In this document: positions 15,993 through 24,621 of the stretch, in pieces
Layout: each line of letters begins with the position of its first letter
How positions within the stretch are numbered: the stretch's first letter is position 1
DNA from: Hallerella sp963652365
GTDB taxonomy: Bacteria > Fibrobacterota > Fibrobacteria > Fibrobacterales > Fibrobacteraceae
NCBI GenBank assembly: GCA_963652365.1
Contig: CAVJTH010000026.1
Coordinates: forward strand, 1-36,199
DNA: 36,199 bases
Direction: 5' to 3'
Notes under the pieces: model-generated
What the model saw: only the letters and a program-made list of their open reading frames with translations
Database searches by the model: none
What the model was told of the DNA's origin: nothing
Program-made: the position numbers and the translations under genes

Positions 15993-17051
15993 CTATCTTT
16001 CGCCGTTTTCCCCGGCTTTGTCCAGCTGGATGAATTCATACGGGATTTCATCACCCGCAAAAAGGAGGTTCGCGTTCAAGTTCTTTCGAATCGTCGCAAT
16101 CGCCGATTTCGACCGGTCAACCCCAATCCATCGGCGGTTCAGGCGGTTCGCCTCGACAAGAGTGCCTCCGGAGCCGGCGAAGCAGTCCAAGACAAGCGAG
16201 TCTTCATTGGAAGAAGCCCTGATGATCGTCGCGAGCATTTCGTGATTCTTTTCCGTCGGATAGATCGGTCGCGCGGGGTCCTTGAAAGTCCAGATGTCCT
16301 GAAGCCTTTTCGTCAGATGTTCGTCCGCATAGTTTATCTTGCGCGGATTTCCCCTGGACGACCATTCGATCAATCCTTGACGGTCGAATTCTTCGAGTTC
16401 CTTGACGCTGCAACGCCAATGGCGGCCCGGCGGAGGAAGAAGCCCCTTGAATCTTTGCGCGGACAGTCCTTCGTTCGTCTCCCCCGGAGCGTGAATCGGG
16501 ACAGTCGTGTAGCGTCTGCCATTTCGATCGGTTTTGGCATACAGCTTCGCGATTTCCTCTTCCGCCATGGGAATTCTCGGTTCATGCCAGATCGGATTCC
16601 TTCCCTTTGTGTAAAAAAGGACCATGTCCTTGATGTTGCCGTAACCGATTCTCGGAAAGTTCTTGGGGTTGCACTTTACCCGAGCTATGTCATTCCGAAA
16701 ATTCTCGATGCCGAAGACCTTGTCGAGCATCACCTTCACATAGTGCCCGATCTTGTAGTCGATGTGAAGATAGAACGAGCCTCGGTCGGAAAGCAGCTCA
16801 TGAATGACGGCAACCCGTTCCTGCAAGAACCGGATGAAGTCTTCGCCCGTCAATTTGTCCGAATAGGCGACAGTTCCCTTCGCCGAGCTGCTGATCGTTG
16901 CGACACGGCCGCTTTCATCGGTTCGAAACTCGCCGCCCGTCGCGAAAGGCGGATCGATATAGACCAAATCGACTTTTCCTTTTAGCCCGAGCCTGTCGCG
17001 CAAGTACGTCAAGACGTCCAGATTGTCTCCCTGGATAAGAAGATTCTTCAT
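15993..17051 (-). CDS. Type II DNA methyltransferase (beta-class, probably adenine-N6)
   Basis: The 352-residue protein opens with a short LLIQGDNLDVL segment and has the catalytic motif DPPF at 33-36. The AdoMet-binding motif DCFAGSGG comes late, at 289-296. This order (motif IV before motif I) defines beta-class amino-methyltransferases, which mostly methylate adenine N6; N4-cytosine cannot be ruled out. It should protect host DNA at the site cut by the partner nuclease. The central region (about 150-250) is the likely target-recognition part. Its ATG overlaps the nuclease stop as ATGA, so the two are translated in tandem. Transcripts may run on into the GH43 promoter region. Confidence 0.92.
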   Translation of the reverse strand: MKNLLIQGDNLDVLTYLRDRLGLKGKVDLVYIDPPFATGGEFRTDESGRVATISSSAKGTVAYSDKLTGEDFIRFLQERVAVIHELLSDRGSFYLHIDYKIGHYVKVMLDKVFGIENFRNDIARVKCNPKNFPRIGYGNIKDMVLFYTKGRNPIWHEPRIPMAEEEIAKLYAKTDRNGRRYTTVPIHAPGETNEGLSAQRFKGLLPPPGRHWRCSVKELEEFDRQGLIEWSSRGNPRKINYADEHLTKRLQDIWTFKDPARPIYPTEKNHEMLATIIRASSNEDSLVLDCFAGSGGTLVEANRLNRRWIGVDRSKSAIATIRKNLNANLLFAGDEIPYEFIQLDKAGENGER

Positions 17052-17854
17052 AGAGCCTCCAGAAATTCCCGAAGTATAAGAGCCGACATGAGAGGGTGTT
17101 CCGTTTTCAGCAGACTCCTGAAGAGCTTTCCATTGTTTCGGATGTAGGGGACGCCGTCGATGATTCCGATTTTCACGACCTTTTCGTCGGACAGTTCCGC
17201 CTCCACGGTCGCCATCGCATCGACGAGCTGGTCGTTTTGATGCCCGCCGATATCCGAGATGAATTTCGCTTCGCCGATAACATACTTTCCATGATAGCGG
17301 GCGATAAAGTCCAATCCCTTGTTTCTCCGATAGCCGAAATTTCGCCTTGCGAATTCCATCATGAAACTATCGGAACCGTCAAGAATCGCGTCATCCGCAT
17401 TGCGCACAAATGAATTTTCCGAAACGGGAACCAGCCCAAGAGCACCGGATTTCAACCAGTTGCGGAACATCGGACCCATCTGGCGATTCGCTTCCTTGGG
17501 TTCCGTACAGCGCTTGTAGATTTCCCGATAGCCCATCTCGTACAAGTCCCCGCAAATCCTCTGGATGATTTTCGGATTTCTTTTTATCGCGGAATCCGAC
17601 TTTCGAAGATAAGGGACGTAACTGTCCTTGACAGGGAACAGGTCCAGTTTCAACAGGGACCTGATCAGATTGTAGTTGTCGCGCTCGTTGAAGTACCGTT
17701 CGACACGCGCCATGACGCTTTCGTCCACTTTTCGAATGTTGTTGTGGACGACAGGGTAAACCGCATACAGGTCATCCAGATAGGAGCGGCATTCCGCATA
17801 GTCGATGCTCTTTTGCGTCCAGACATTTTTCGCGCGTTCCGTCGCGATCGCCAT
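17048..17854 (-). CDS. Type II restriction endonuclease, PD-(D/E)XK type
   Basis: The 268-residue protein has one clear nuclease core: GLDF with Asp182, then VIGEAKF with Glu195 and Lys197, a D-x12-E-x-K pattern typical of PD-(D/E)XK restriction enzymes. The upstream Glu167 could complete the metal site. Position directly before, and ATGA overlap with, a DNA methyltransferase supports the restriction role; the recognition sequence cannot be read from the protein. ATG 17854 is chosen over an in-frame GTG at 17887 because GAGGAAC lies just before it. Nuclease-first order without a separate controller gene is notable, since the host then depends on coupled translation or pre-existing methylation. 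Confidence 0.85.
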   Translation of the reverse strand: MAIATERAKNVWTQKSIDYAECRSYLDDLYAVYPVVHNNIRKVDESVMARVERYFNERDNYNLIRSLLKLDLFPVKDSYVPYLRKSDSAIKRNPKIIQRICGDLYEMGYREIYKRCTEPKEANRQMGPMFRNWLKSGALGLVPVSENSFVRNADDAILDGSDSFMMEFARRNFGYRRNKGLDFIARYHGKYVIGEAKFISDIGGHQNDQLVDAMATVEAELSDEKVVKIGIIDGVPYIRNNGKLFRSLLKTEHPLMSALILREFLEAL

Positions 17855-17947
17855 GTTCGTTCCTCGCCTTGAAAGTGAACGAGTCACCCTTCATCGAGAG
17901 AAAACCGCGAAGACAGAAAACCATGAAAACGTTCCATCGCAGTACGC

Positions 17948-17953
17948 AAGATA
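17948..17953 (-). promoter_or_regulatory. Candidate -10 box of the restriction-modification operon
   Basis: TATCTT on the minus strand, inside TTGTATCTTGCG, would give a leader of nearly 90 nt before the nuclease ATG. The leader includes an imperfect GTGA/TCAC repeat at 17875-17887 that might bind a regulator. Confidence 0.3.
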
Positions 17954-18041
17954 CAACGCGATATTCGGGCACCGCGCAAACACAGGAAGCCCCGAAACGC
18001 CACTCTCTGGAATTGGCGCGCGAACGTTTGTCCTATTCTAT

Positions 18042-18086
18042 GGTTTTGAAAAGTGTCTAAGTTTTCAGCTGTCGAACAAGAGCAAA
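18042..18086 (+). repeat. Direct repeat, copy 1
   Basis: The first 27 nt (18042-18068) are identical to 18306-18332. After a small mismatch and gap, AACAAGAGCAAA (18075-18086) also recurs. The core contains TGAAAA-N9-TTTTCA, an inverted repeat in itself, as is common at ends of mobile elements. Confidence 0.85.
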
Positions 18087-18305
18087 CCCGGCAAGAGCTG
18101 TTCCTGTCGCATTCCCCGCGCAGATTTCAAGAAGAAAGGCGTGGAATTGAATGCATTTACCCAACTGAAGGCCTTAGACTGCCAAAACCAAGCAAACACA
18201 AACAACCCACGCCCCAAAAAGGTCTCCCGCAACCAGGCCCAAAGCCTTGTCGCCAAGCGATGCCCCTAAAAGACAGGGGCAGACGTGAGCGTTCGCCTTG
18301 TACCG

Positions 18306-18349
18306 GGTTTTGAAAAGTGTCTAAGTTTTCAGTTCGGAACAAGAGCAAA
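18306..18349 (+). repeat. Direct repeat, copy 2
   Basis: Same orientation as copy 1 and 264 bp away, start to start. 27 identical nt are followed by a shared AACAAGAGCAAA (18338-18349). The arrangement could be one and a bit units of a tandem array, or the ends of a collapsed insertion. Confidence 0.85.
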
Positions 18350-18648
18350 ACTCTTTATGTGCCAGTAAATATAGATTATTCGAAGCGCGACATGTCAAAA
18401 GAGCGAACAGCCGACCCTTTCGAAAGGAAACCTTTTCCGAAAGAGCGGGTACCTGACCTTGGCCGTATCCGTTCCGAATAGGGTATGCGGTAGCGCTCCA
18501 TCTTCAAGGGGCAACGGTGAGCCGTGAAATCGTCCATTCGATAGGATTCCGGACGCTTTAGCTTTTCAGGAACATTGGAATGCAGAATGGAATCCGCTTG
18601 CATCCTAGCGGATAAATATACTCCCAAGGAAGCGGAATGGAAATTTTC

Positions 18649-18654
18649 TATCTT
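18649..18654 (+). promoter_or_regulatory. Candidate -10 box of the protoporphyrinogen oxidase gene (possibly leaderless)
   Basis: TATCTT ends 7 nt before the ATG at 18662, and no ribosome binding site lies between them. The sequence around it resembles that before the kinase gene. Confidence 0.4.
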
Positions 18655-18661
18655 TCTCTCC

Positions 18662-19999
18662 ATGAAAAAAGTTGCGATTATCGGAGCCGGCATCACCGGA
18701 CTTTCTGCCGCCTTTTATGCCAAGAAAAGCGGAAACGCGGTCACCGTTTTTGACAGGAACCGTCACGTTGGCGGAGTCATCCGAACCGTCCAGAAGAACG
18801 GTTTCACGTTCGAAACGGGACCGAGCACAAGCGTCGTGAGCCTGCCCGAAGTCGTCGAACTTTTTGAAGACCTGAACATTCGAAACCTCCTCGAAGAAGC
18901 GCCGAGCCTTGCCGGAAACCGGTTCATCCTCAAGAAAAACGCCTTGCACGCCTTGCCGTCTAGCCCCGTCAGCGGACTTTTCACGCCGCTCTTTTCGCTC
19001 AAGGACAAGTTCGGAATCTTGCTCGAACCGTTCCGCAAGCCGGGAACCGACCCGAACGAAACGCTCTCGTCGCTCGTCTGCCGGCGAATGGGAAAGTCCT
19101 TCCTCGACTATGCCGTAGATCCCTTCGTATCCGGAGTCTATGCGGGAAATCCCGACCAGATGATCCCCAAGTACGCGCTGCCCAAGCTTTACAACCTCGA
19201 ACAGAACTACGGAAGCTTTATCCGCGGGGCAATCGCCAAGGGCAAGATTCCAAAGTCCGAACGCGACAGGAAGGCGACCAAGAAGACCTTTTCGGTCACG
19301 GGCGGCCTGGAAGTCCTGGCGCAAAGGCTCGAAGCTTCGATTGGAACCGAGAATTTCGTTCTCGGAAGCACTCCCGTCGTGACGCCCGAAAACGGCACCT
19401 ACCGCATCGCTTGCGGCGAAACGGATTGCGGGTCGTTCGACAGGGTCATCTATGCGGCGGGCGCAAGCCACGTTTTCGAAACGCTCCCCTTTGCGGAAGA
19501 AAGGTTCCCGGACGCAAGCAAGGTTCTTTACGCAAAAGTCGCGGAACTCGCCATCGGATTCAAGAAGTGGGAAGGCACGAGCCTTGACGGTTTCGGTGCG
19601 CTGATGCCGTCAAGGGAGAAGCGGAACATCCTGGGAATTCTCTACATGTCCTCGCTCTTCGAAAATCGCGCGCCGAAGGGCGGAGCGCTTCTCGCCGTCT
19701 TTGTCGGCGGGCTTCGCCATCCGGAATTCATCGACATGCAGGACGACGCGCTGAAAGAAATGGTCGGGAAGGACGTGAAGGAAATCTTGCGGATTCCGAA
19801 CTTCGACCCGGACCTTTTTGAAATTTCGCGCCACGAGGAAGCGATTCCCCAATACGATCTCAAGACGCCGGGACGCGAAAAGGCCTTTGCGGAAATCGAA
19901 AAGGCCTATCCGGGAATCCTGATGGGCGGAAACGGAATCGGCGGCATCGGGATGTCCGCTCGCATCGCCCAGGGACGCGCGCTCGCCGAACGCGTCTGA
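18662..19999 (+). CDS. Protoporphyrinogen oxidase (HemY-type, FAD-dependent)
   Basis: The 445-residue protein opens with the dinucleotide-binding motif GAGITG (8-13), followed by VTVFDRNRHVGGVIRT (the FAD-binding region) and GFTFETGPS, both typical of the HemY/PPOX group of flavin amine oxidases. It closes with GGNGIGGIGMSARIAQGRALAE, the C-terminal FAD contact. The enzyme oxidises protoporphyrinogen IX, or coproporphyrinogen III in some lineages, during haem synthesis. Substrate choice cannot be read here, and other haem genes are absent from the window. The longer frame from 18575 is rejected because its first 29 residues do not fit the family and cover the probable promoter. Confidence 0.88.
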   Translation: MKKVAIIGAGITGLSAAFYAKKSGNAVTVFDRNRHVGGVIRTVQKNGFTFETGPSTSVVSLPEVVELFEDLNIRNLLEEAPSLAGNRFILKKNALHALPSSPVSGLFTPLFSLKDKFGILLEPFRKPGTDPNETLSSLVCRRMGKSFLDYAVDPFVSGVYAGNPDQMIPKYALPKLYNLEQNYGSFIRGAIAKGKIPKSERDRKATKKTFSVTGGLEVLAQRLEASIGTENFVLGSTPVVTPENGTYRIACGETDCGSFDRVIYAAGASHVFETLPFAEERFPDASKVLYAKVAELAIGFKKWEGTSLDGFGALMPSREKRNILGILYMSSLFENRAPKGGALLAVFVGGLRHPEFIDMQDDALKEMVGKDVKEILRIPNFDPDLFEISRHEEAIPQYDLKTPGREKAFAEIEKAYPGILMGGNGIGGIGMSARIAQGRALAERV

Positions 20000-20010
20000 C
20001 GGTCTTTTTG

Positions 20011-20016
20011 TATATT
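20011..20016 (+). promoter_or_regulatory. Candidate -10 box of the tRNA-Leu gene
   Basis: TATATT lies 14 nt before the first base of the tRNA, a fitting distance for a short 5-prime leader. Confidence 0.45.
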
Positions 20017-20027
20017 TTGAACGTCTC

Positions 20028-20113
<86 letters not shown>

Positions 20114-20136
20114 CTCCTCGAAACAGGGATAATCCT

Positions 20137-20574
20137 ATGATCGAATACTATCCAGATTCCATCTACTATCCGCGCGAAGCGGTCGAAGCGAAGTATGCCA
20201 AAGGCGAACTCTCGAAAGTCGAACTTCGCCTGCTCGATTTCGCGGAACGCCACAAGAACCGCGTCTGGGCCATTTCCAAGGAAGACAGCGCAAATCCGAG
20301 CGATGACGTTCTGCTCGACAACCTGCGCGCCTATCTGCTTGTCCGCGGATCGCTCCAGCCCGCAGCGGAAATGGCGGACCTTATCAAGGAAATCAACAAG
20401 GAAGTCTGGTACCGGAACGAGAAGCAGAAGGAAAATCCCGAAGAAGTCGCCATCGACTGGGAAGAGCAATACGAAAAGAAGTGGCGCCAGGCCCGCATGT
20501 TCGAAGCCTTTGTCCTGATAGACAAGTGCAAGGAAAAGCTCGTCGAAATCTTGCGTTCCATAAACGCGAAATAG
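20137..20574 (+). CDS. Small helical cytosolic protein, function unknown
   Basis: The 145-residue product has no signal peptide or membrane segment and is predicted to be mostly helical. It is rich in Lys and Glu, with Tyr and Pro near the N-terminus (EYYPDSIYYP). I do not recognise a family. ATG 20137 is chosen because an AGGGAT ribosome site lies 7 nt before it; the longer frame runs through the tRNA and is false. The gene follows tRNA-Leu closely and converges on recJ, with stop codons 2 nt apart. Base composition is like that of the neighbours, so it appears to be a resident gene. Confidence 0.75.
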   Translation: MIEYYPDSIYYPREAVEAKYAKGELSKVELRLLDFAERHKNRVWAISKEDSANPSDDVLLDNLRAYLLVRGSLQPAAEMADLIKEINKEVWYRNEKQKENPEEVAIDWEEQYEKKWRQARMFEAFVLIDKCKEKLVEILRSINAK

Positions 20575-20576
20575 CT

Positions 20577-22274
20577 TTATCCTTTCCCGAACGACTTGAC
20601 CAGCAGCTGGATACTCCGCTGGCCGTTATAGACATTCCAGATCGGTTCGAAAAAGAGGGAAACGATCTTGCGCGACTTTTCGATTTGCCTCTTGGCGTTC
20701 GCCATTCCAAAAGCGATTGCCGCGAACTGAGGGCTTCCGTTCTGGGAAAGCTTCAGCTGCAAATGGCCGCCGCGCAGTTCCCGCATATGTTCGATCCGGA
20801 CGTTTTCCGCATAGAGAACCGGGTAGGGATTCTTTCCGCCAAACGGTTCCAGGTCCTGGAGAGCCTGCATAAAGCGCGGAGTGATTTCGTTCAGCGCGGC
20901 CGGGACGTAGTCCGAGATTTCTTCGTGCCCGCTTCCGTCGCCCGGATAGTTCTGATCCACGGCGAGTTCCTGCAAGCGTTCCCGCAAGACCGGAATGTTC
21001 TCTTCGCGGATGCTGAATCCCGCCGCGTTTGCATGTCCGCCCCAGCGGAGAAAAAGGTCCCTGACCTCGAAAAGAGCCTTGTGCCAGTTGAAACCGGGAA
21101 CAGCCCGGGCCGACGCCTGCGCAATGCCGTTTTCTAGCGAAAGGACGGCGGATGGACGGTTAAACGTCTGCGCGATCTTCGCCGCCACGATTCCGATGAC
21201 TCCCGGGTGCCAGGACTTTCCCTCGACGACGAGAACCCGCGGGATTCTGTCGCCATAGCGTTCGCCGACAAGCTCGATGGCGGATTTCGAGATGTCGGCT
21301 TCCGTCTTCTTGCGAAGTTCGTTATACTTGAAGAGCCGTCCCAAAAGTTCCGGAGCGTCGGAAGCCCTGTCGCAGAGCAGGATGTCCAATGCGGCATCGG
21401 GCTTGTCCATTCTTCCGGGAGCGTTCATCAGCGGAGCGATTCGAAAGAGAACGTCCTGTCCGCCGACGTAGGGAGAGCTGTCTAGCTGGCGACGGCAAAG
21501 TTCCCGGACTCCGGGCCAGTGGCTGTCCAGGAGCATCGAAAGGCCGCGTCGCGTCAAGTAGCGGTTTTCGGGAGTCATCTCGACCAAGTCCGCGAGCGTT
21601 CCCAGCGCGACCAGATCCAGGTACTTTTCCGCGGAACCCTTGCGCTCCTTCTTGAAAAGGGCGTCGATGAACTTGTACGAAACGCCCGCTCCGCAAAGCG
21701 ACTTGTTCGGATAGCGGCAACCGTCCTGGCACGGATCGAGCAGGACGTCGCACGGCGGAAGCCCGTCGCCAGAAGGTTCGTGGTGATCGATGACCATCAC
21801 GCGCATCCCCTGGGACATGGCGTATTCGATTTCCGCATTCGCCGTAATTCCCGTATCGACGGTCAAGAGGTACTTGACGCCATCGGCGAGCATCTGTCCG
21901 ACCACATCCACCGAAAGTCCATAGCCGGAACCGGAGCCCAGCCGACACGGCAAGCGCCACGACGCGTCGATTCCGATTTCGGCAAGTCCCCGCTTGAGAA
22001 GAGCGGTTCCCGTTAGGCCGTCCATGTCGTAGTCGCCAAAGATGCAGAGCTTTTCGCCCGACCTTTTCGCCTGCAGAATCCAGTCCAGGGCCTCCGCCAT
22101 GCCGCGCATCGGCGTCTTGGAAGAAAGCGGATCGAGAACGTGAGACGGCACGCTGTGAATTTTCCCGTAAGCCTCGGCGATCGAAGAGCATCCCTTCGCG
22201 ACAAGTATCCGGGCGAGCAGGTGCGGAATTTCCAGACGATGGGCAATCGACGTGGCGAGAAGTTCCGCGTTCAT
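20577..22274 (-). CDS. recJ: RecJ, single-strand-specific 5-prime to 3-prime DNA exonuclease
   Basis: The 565-residue protein has the DHH-family motifs in order: GDYDMDG with Asp81, Asp83 and Asp85; VDTG with Asp140; IDHH with Asp163-His165; and SLCGAGV (192-198). The DHHA1 part includes RWGGHANAAGFSI, which positions the DNA 5-prime end, and an OB-like C-terminal domain follows. RecJ degrades single-stranded DNA in RecF-pathway recombination, base excision and mismatch repair. The length is close to the E. coli enzyme (577). Its ATG overlaps the holB stop as ATGA, so it is probably the last gene of ftsX-envC-holB-recJ. Confidence 0.95.
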   Translation of the reverse strand: MNAELLATSIAHRLEIPHLLARILVAKGCSSIAEAYGKIHSVPSHVLDPLSSKTPMRGMAEALDWILQAKRSGEKLCIFGDYDMDGLTGTALLKRGLAEIGIDASWRLPCRLGSGSGYGLSVDVVGQMLADGVKYLLTVDTGITANAEIEYAMSQGMRVMVIDHHEPSGDGLPPCDVLLDPCQDGCRYPNKSLCGAGVSYKFIDALFKKERKGSAEKYLDLVALGTLADLVEMTPENRYLTRRGLSMLLDSHWPGVRELCRRQLDSSPYVGGQDVLFRIAPLMNAPGRMDKPDAALDILLCDRASDAPELLGRLFKYNELRKKTEADISKSAIELVGERYGDRIPRVLVVEGKSWHPGVIGIVAAKIAQTFNRPSAVLSLENGIAQASARAVPGFNWHKALFEVRDLFLRWGGHANAAGFSIREENIPVLRERLQELAVDQNYPGDGSGHEEISDYVPAALNEITPRFMQALQDLEPFGGKNPYPVLYAENVRIEHMRELRGGHLQLKLSQNGSPQFAAIAFGMANAKRQIEKSRKIVSLFFEPIWNVYNGQRSIQLLVKSFGKG

Positions 22275-23392
22275 TTCTTGTATCCTTCGAAAAGGCCTAT
22301 CGCGAGCGTCTGGAGAGCGACCAGTACCGAGTTCTTGCGGTTGGCAATCTTTTCGGAAGCGGCGCTTATGTCGAGAGACGCCCGTTCCAGGGCTTCTGCC
22401 CCGAAGCGTCCCAGATTCGCCTGCTCCAGGCTTTTTTGCCAGTTCGGCATCCGTACGGGCTCGGAAGAAAGGATTCGAAGCGCATCCGCGACAAGAAAGC
22501 CGACAAAGTCCAGGACAGCCACTGCCTTGTCCGCCGCCGCGGCGCCTTTCGGAAAGCTCCTGTCCAGTTCAAGAAACAGGTCCGAATAGTTTCCTTCGAC
22601 GCTGTCCTTCAAGAAATCAAAGGCGAGCGTTTCGTTTTCCGCGATATTCTCGTTGTAATGGCACGCCATTCCCGGAGAGCCCTGCGCCATTCCCAGCGCA
22701 TCGGGAGAAACATCCTCCCTTGAAACCCGGCGGACAATTTCCTCGACTTCGAAAGAAGAAACCGGAGGAAGGCGAAGCGAAAGGCATCGGCTGCGAATCG
22801 TCTGCAAGAGCTTTCCGCTGTTCGACGCCGTGAGAATGAAGTAGGTGTTCGTCGGCACCTCTTCGAGCGTTTTCAGGAGAGCGTTGGCCGCCGCTTCGTT
22901 CATCCGGTCCGCTTCGGCAATGATGACCGTCCGCACCCCGACGCTCGCCTTCGAAAACTGGGAGGTCATGCTCCGAATCTGTTCCACCGAGATTTGCGAA
23001 ATTCCCGAAAAGGTAGAAACGGAAAAGGGGTTTTCGAGAATCCTCGCGATGTATTCCGACTTGAATTCCTCGACCGTCTTCGCCTTGGACGTTCCCGAAA
23101 CTTCCGCCGCGGACTTCGCGTTCGCCTCGGCGGTTTCGAGCGGGATCACCCAGCCCTGTACATTTCCGGGATCCATCGCGAGCTTGCAGCCCAGGCACTT
23201 TCCGCACGGTGACCGCTCGCTATCCGTGCAGGAAAGGGTCTTCGCCAGTTCGATAGCAAGACCTTTCTTGCCGATTCCGCGACAGCCCTCGATCAGGACC
23301 GCTTGCGGAAAGCGATTTTCGACCAGCGCGTTTTCAAGGAGCGTTCGCGCGCCTTGCTGGGACTTGGGTCCTTCGAGAAAAAACTTCTTCAT
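22271..23392 (-). CDS. holB: DNA polymerase III delta-prime subunit
   Basis: The 373-residue AAA+ protein has a P-loop-like GCRGIGKK (36-43) in which the usual Ser/Thr after Lys42 is Lys, so ATP hydrolysis is unlikely, as in other delta-prime subunits. A zinc module is present: Cys55, Cys63, Cys66 and Cys69. EADRMNEAAANALLKTLEE and the SRC motif in RSRCLSL are standard for clamp loaders. The protein is the stator of the complex that loads the beta clamp. An upstream in-frame ATG at 23407 lacks a ribosome site; ATG 23392 overlaps the stop of the EnvC-like gene as ATGA and is preferred. Confidence 0.92.
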   Translation of the reverse strand: MKKFFLEGPKSQQGARTLLENALVENRFPQAVLIEGCRGIGKKGLAIELAKTLSCTDSERSPCGKCLGCKLAMDPGNVQGWVIPLETAEANAKSAAEVSGTSKAKTVEEFKSEYIARILENPFSVSTFSGISQISVEQIRSMTSQFSKASVGVRTVIIAEADRMNEAAANALLKTLEEVPTNTYFILTASNSGKLLQTIRSRCLSLRLPPVSSFEVEEIVRRVSREDVSPDALGMAQGSPGMACHYNENIAENETLAFDFLKDSVEGNYSDLFLELDRSFPKGAAAADKAVAVLDFVGFLVADALRILSSEPVRMPNWQKSLEQANLGRFGAEALERASLDISAASEKIANRKNSVLVALQTLAIGLFEGYKK

Positions 23393-24618
23393 TTCCTTTT
23401 CAACCATTTCAAGGGATCGACCGTGTCGGTCCCTTCGCTCAACTGGAAATACAATTTAATTCCATTCAAGGAGGCTATGTCACCGACGGTTCCGATATCC
23501 TCGCAATTTTTCACCCGGTCGCCTTCCCGGACGCGAATCTCGCTCATGTGACCATAGACGGAATAGACGCCGCCTTCGTGCTCGATGATGACAGACGGCC
23601 CGCGCCCATCGATTTCCGCGACCATGGCGACGGTTCCCGCCGCAGCCGCCCGAACCTTGGCCCCTTTCTTTCCGCGGATTTCGATTCCCAGATTGCGCGT
23701 CATGATGTGCAGGACGGGATGTTCGTGCATCCCATACTGGCTGATGATTTCCCCGTTCAGCGGCATGCACTTTGGACCGATAGGCTTTACCGGGACCTGG
23801 GGCAAGCGGGCGACTTTCTTGCCGGACTTCTTCGCCTTCTTCTTCTGGTTTGCCTTTTTCGCTTCGGCAAGCTCCCGCTCGCGCTTCTTTTCGAGCTTTC
23901 GAATCAACGCGAGCATCGTTTTCTGGTTTTGCTCGATCTCCCGAATGGCCCGCTGTTGCAACGTCTTGTTCTTTTGAACCGTGGCGAGAACCGTTCCCTG
24001 CGTCTGGATCTGGACCTTCAGGCCTTCTTCTTCCGCGGCCTTCTTCGCCTGCAGGCCGTGAAGTTCCGAAAGCCGGCTGGTCGCTTCGCGCTTCTTGAGC
24101 GAACGTTCCCGCAAGAGCCAGGACAGCTTTTCGACCTGTTCCCGGTCACGCGCAAGCAATCGATCGACATAGTAAAGCTGGCGTTCCGGAGACGCTTCGC
24201 CCTCGATTTCCGCATAGATGGCGTTCCAGATTCCCGTTCCGCCTTGAATGTAGAGGCTCCGAATCCGCTTTTTCATCGCCGCGTTTCGCCGGGAAATTTC
24301 GGAGTCCAGCGAATCCAGCTCCTCGTTGATTTCCCGGAGGGATTTCTTCACCGTCCGTTCGCTTTGCGACAGAAGCTGCACGTATTCCCTTGTGCGGTTC
24401 AGGTTTTCGTCCAGGACGGCGATCGTGTTGAGGACGCCCTTTTCCTCGGATTCGAGAAGCCTTGCCCGCTTTCGCTGTTTCGCAAGATTCGTTTCCAGGT
24501 TCTTCAGTTCCGAACGCTGCCTCGACAGTTCGCTCGCGGTCGTCTTCCTTGCCGCAAGCGACGGACCGCTTCCCAAAAGGAAGATCAGGCAGAAAGTCAG
24601 GATCAGTCGGAATTTCAT
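23389..24618 (-). CDS. EnvC-like murein hydrolase activator with degenerate LytM domain
   Basis: The 409-residue protein has a signal peptide at 1-22, long coiled coils at about 27-125 and 155-260, a basic Lys-rich stretch at about 255-270, and a C-terminal LytM/M23 domain (about 285-407). Three of the four zinc positions are changed: the usual HxGxD reads N309-LGI-E313, and the His of LHF is Tyr390. Only His357 in YGHMS remains. Peptidase activity is therefore unlikely. E. coli EnvC is likewise inactive and switches on cell-wall amidases under FtsEX control. The neighbour directly upstream is ftsX, 3 nt away, so the same role is strongly suggested. The amidase partner is not in the window. 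Confidence 0.9.
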   Translation of the reverse strand: MKFRLILTFCLIFLLGSGPSLAARKTTASELSRQRSELKNLETNLAKQRKRARLLESEEKGVLNTIAVLDENLNRTREYVQLLSQSERTVKKSLREINEELDSLDSEISRRNAAMKKRIRSLYIQGGTGIWNAIYAEIEGEASPERQLYYVDRLLARDREQVEKLSWLLRERSLKKREATSRLSELHGLQAKKAAEEEGLKVQIQTQGTVLATVQKNKTLQQRAIREIEQNQKTMLALIRKLEKKRERELAEAKKANQKKKAKKSGKKVARLPQVPVKPIGPKCMPLNGEIISQYGMHEHPVLHIMTRNLGIEIRGKKGAKVRAAAAGTVAMVAEIDGRGPSVIIEHEGGVYSVYGHMSEIRVREGDRVKNCEDIGTVGDIASLNGIKLYFQLSEGTDTVDPLKWLKRK

Positions 24619-24621
24619 GGA

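Larger units (their letters stand above)
17855..18661. other. About 800-nt intergenic region without a convincing gene
   Basis: The region lies between the divergent restriction operon and the protoporphyrinogen oxidase gene. Short open frames here lack ribosome sites, signal peptides or recognisable motifs. It holds the leader of the restriction operon, two copies of a long direct repeat (18042 and 18306), a hairpin with 7-bp arms TGCCCCT/AGGGGCA at 18261-18281, and a bulged repeat CTTTCG/CGAAAG at about 18418-18444. It may be the remnant of an insertion element or of a lost gene. Confidence 0.6.

Noticed and set aside
13256..16033. A 925-codon open frame antisense to the whole GH43 gene
   Set aside because: It mirrors a gene with clear catalytic motifs, is rich in Arg and Pro, has no recognisable domain or ribosome site, and follows from codon bias at high G+C. 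The same holds for the long opposite-strand frames over bamA, PL11 and topB.
17875..17887. Controller-protein box before the restriction operon
   Set aside because: The GTGA/TCAC arms are only 4 bp and no controller gene is present, so the resemblance is too weak to call.
18065..18348. Short minus-strand frames as a transposase remnant
   Set aside because: The Trp/Phe/Gly-rich products show no DDE or HUH motif and no ribosome site; only the direct repeat itself is supported.
18042..18349. CRISPR array
   Set aside because: Only two repeat copies exist, with 264 bp between starts and no cas genes; spacing and number do not fit.
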